Shown here piece after piece: positions 41,177 to 41,334 of a stretch of 41,334 bases of DNA. Where the stretch lies: contig JAZSFF010000008.1 in NCBI GenBank assembly GCA_045532055.1, forward strand, positions 1 through 41,334, in the 5' to 3' direction. The first letter of the stretch is position 1, and each line of letters begins with the position of its first letter. This stretch comes from SIG440 sp045532055 (GTDB lineage Bacteria; Bacillota; Clostridia; Monoglobales; Monoglobaceae). A model generated the notes under the pieces. It ran no database searches. It had not been told where the DNA came from and saw nothing but the letters and a program-made list of their open reading frames with translations. The position numbers and the translations under genes are program-made.

Positions 41177-41334
41177 TTACATTGCAGAATATAAAATTTT
41201 TGCAGCTTCTGCTTTGGTTAGCGGTTTTGCCGGCAAAAGTGTGCCGTCTTCGTAACCTTTCATTGCCCCTATGGAAATAAGAGTTTTGATGCCGTCTTCT
41301 GCCCACGATGGAACGTCGGATTTATCAGGTGCAA
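41177..41334 (-). CDS. S-layer homology (SLH) domain protein, C-terminal end (rest outside window)
   Basis: Only the last ~51 residues are present on the minus strand, ending in a TAA at 41179-41177. They form the end of an SLH repeat: PSWAEDGIKTLISIGAMKGY, then DGTLLPAKPLTKAEAAKILY. Such domains bind secondary cell-wall polymers and hold exported proteins on the surface. What the rest of the protein does is unknown. Confidence 0.85.
   Translation of the reverse strand, partial: APDKSDVPSWAEDGIKTLISIGAMKGYEDGTLLPAKPLTKAEAAKILYSAM

Noticed and set aside
1..41334. CRISPR array, insertion sequence, prophage or integrated element
   Set aside because: No regularly spaced repeats, transposase, integrase or phage genes were seen; gene order is chromosomal core.

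Overview
The window is about 41 kb of an AT-rich, Gram-positive-type chromosome. A complete spoIIIAA-AH operon, the IspH-ribosomal S1 fusion, single-chain GlyQS, the RicT/holB pair, T-box and M-box leaders and an S-layer-homology (SLH) protein together point to an endospore-forming anaerobe of the class Clostridia (Bacillota). I cannot name the genus. Gene density is high and nearly everything looks like core genome: no CRISPR array, insertion sequence, integrase or prophage gene is visible.

Layout. 1-3.6 kb: 3' end of glnA, a malic enzyme and the GTPase hflX. 3.7-8.6 kb: the eight-gene spoIIIA operon, which builds the mother-cell side of the channel joining mother cell and forespore. 8.7-11.5 kb: the beta subunit of a sodium-pumping decarboxylase, a 43-residue gamma-like membrane peptide and pyruvate kinase; with the malic enzyme this gives a C3/C4 acid and sodium-energy theme. 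11.5-15.2 kb: a pyridoxine-family kinase divergent from a MocR-type regulator that lacks its C-terminus and abuts, stop to stop, an orphan trpB under a tryptophan-type T-box. 15.2-17.9 kb: a LysR regulator divergent from a sodium:solute symporter, with a well-placed LysR box between them. 17.9-20 kb: a structured non-coding patch, tRNA-Leu(CAG) and putP. 20-22.5 kb: a copper ATPase whose C-terminus is a CopZ-like domain preceded by its own in-frame Shine-Dalgarno and ATG.

22.6-32.7 kb is one long co-directional run with a promoter before proS and a terminator after rpsA: proS, cdaA-cdaR (cyclic-di-AMP synthesis), a COG2509-type flavoprotein, ychF, a small coiled-coil protein, cmk, plsC and ispH-rpsA. 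32.7-36.2 kb: murD convergent with a short comEC that lacks the metallo-beta-lactamase domain and is preceded by a 59-residue ribbon-helix-helix protein whose promoter sits in a large palindrome. 36.2-39.5 kb: glyS, holB and ricT. 39.5-41.2 kb: mgtE under an M-box magnesium riboswitch. The right edge holds the C-terminus of an SLH protein.

Most of the window is ordinary. The parts that most deserve a second look are the copA/copZ in-frame fusion with an internal start, the RHH-comEC operon with its palindromic promoter, the truncated MocR/trpB junction, the LysR box, and the structured patch beside the tRNA. All function calls come from reading motifs by eye; no database search was run.
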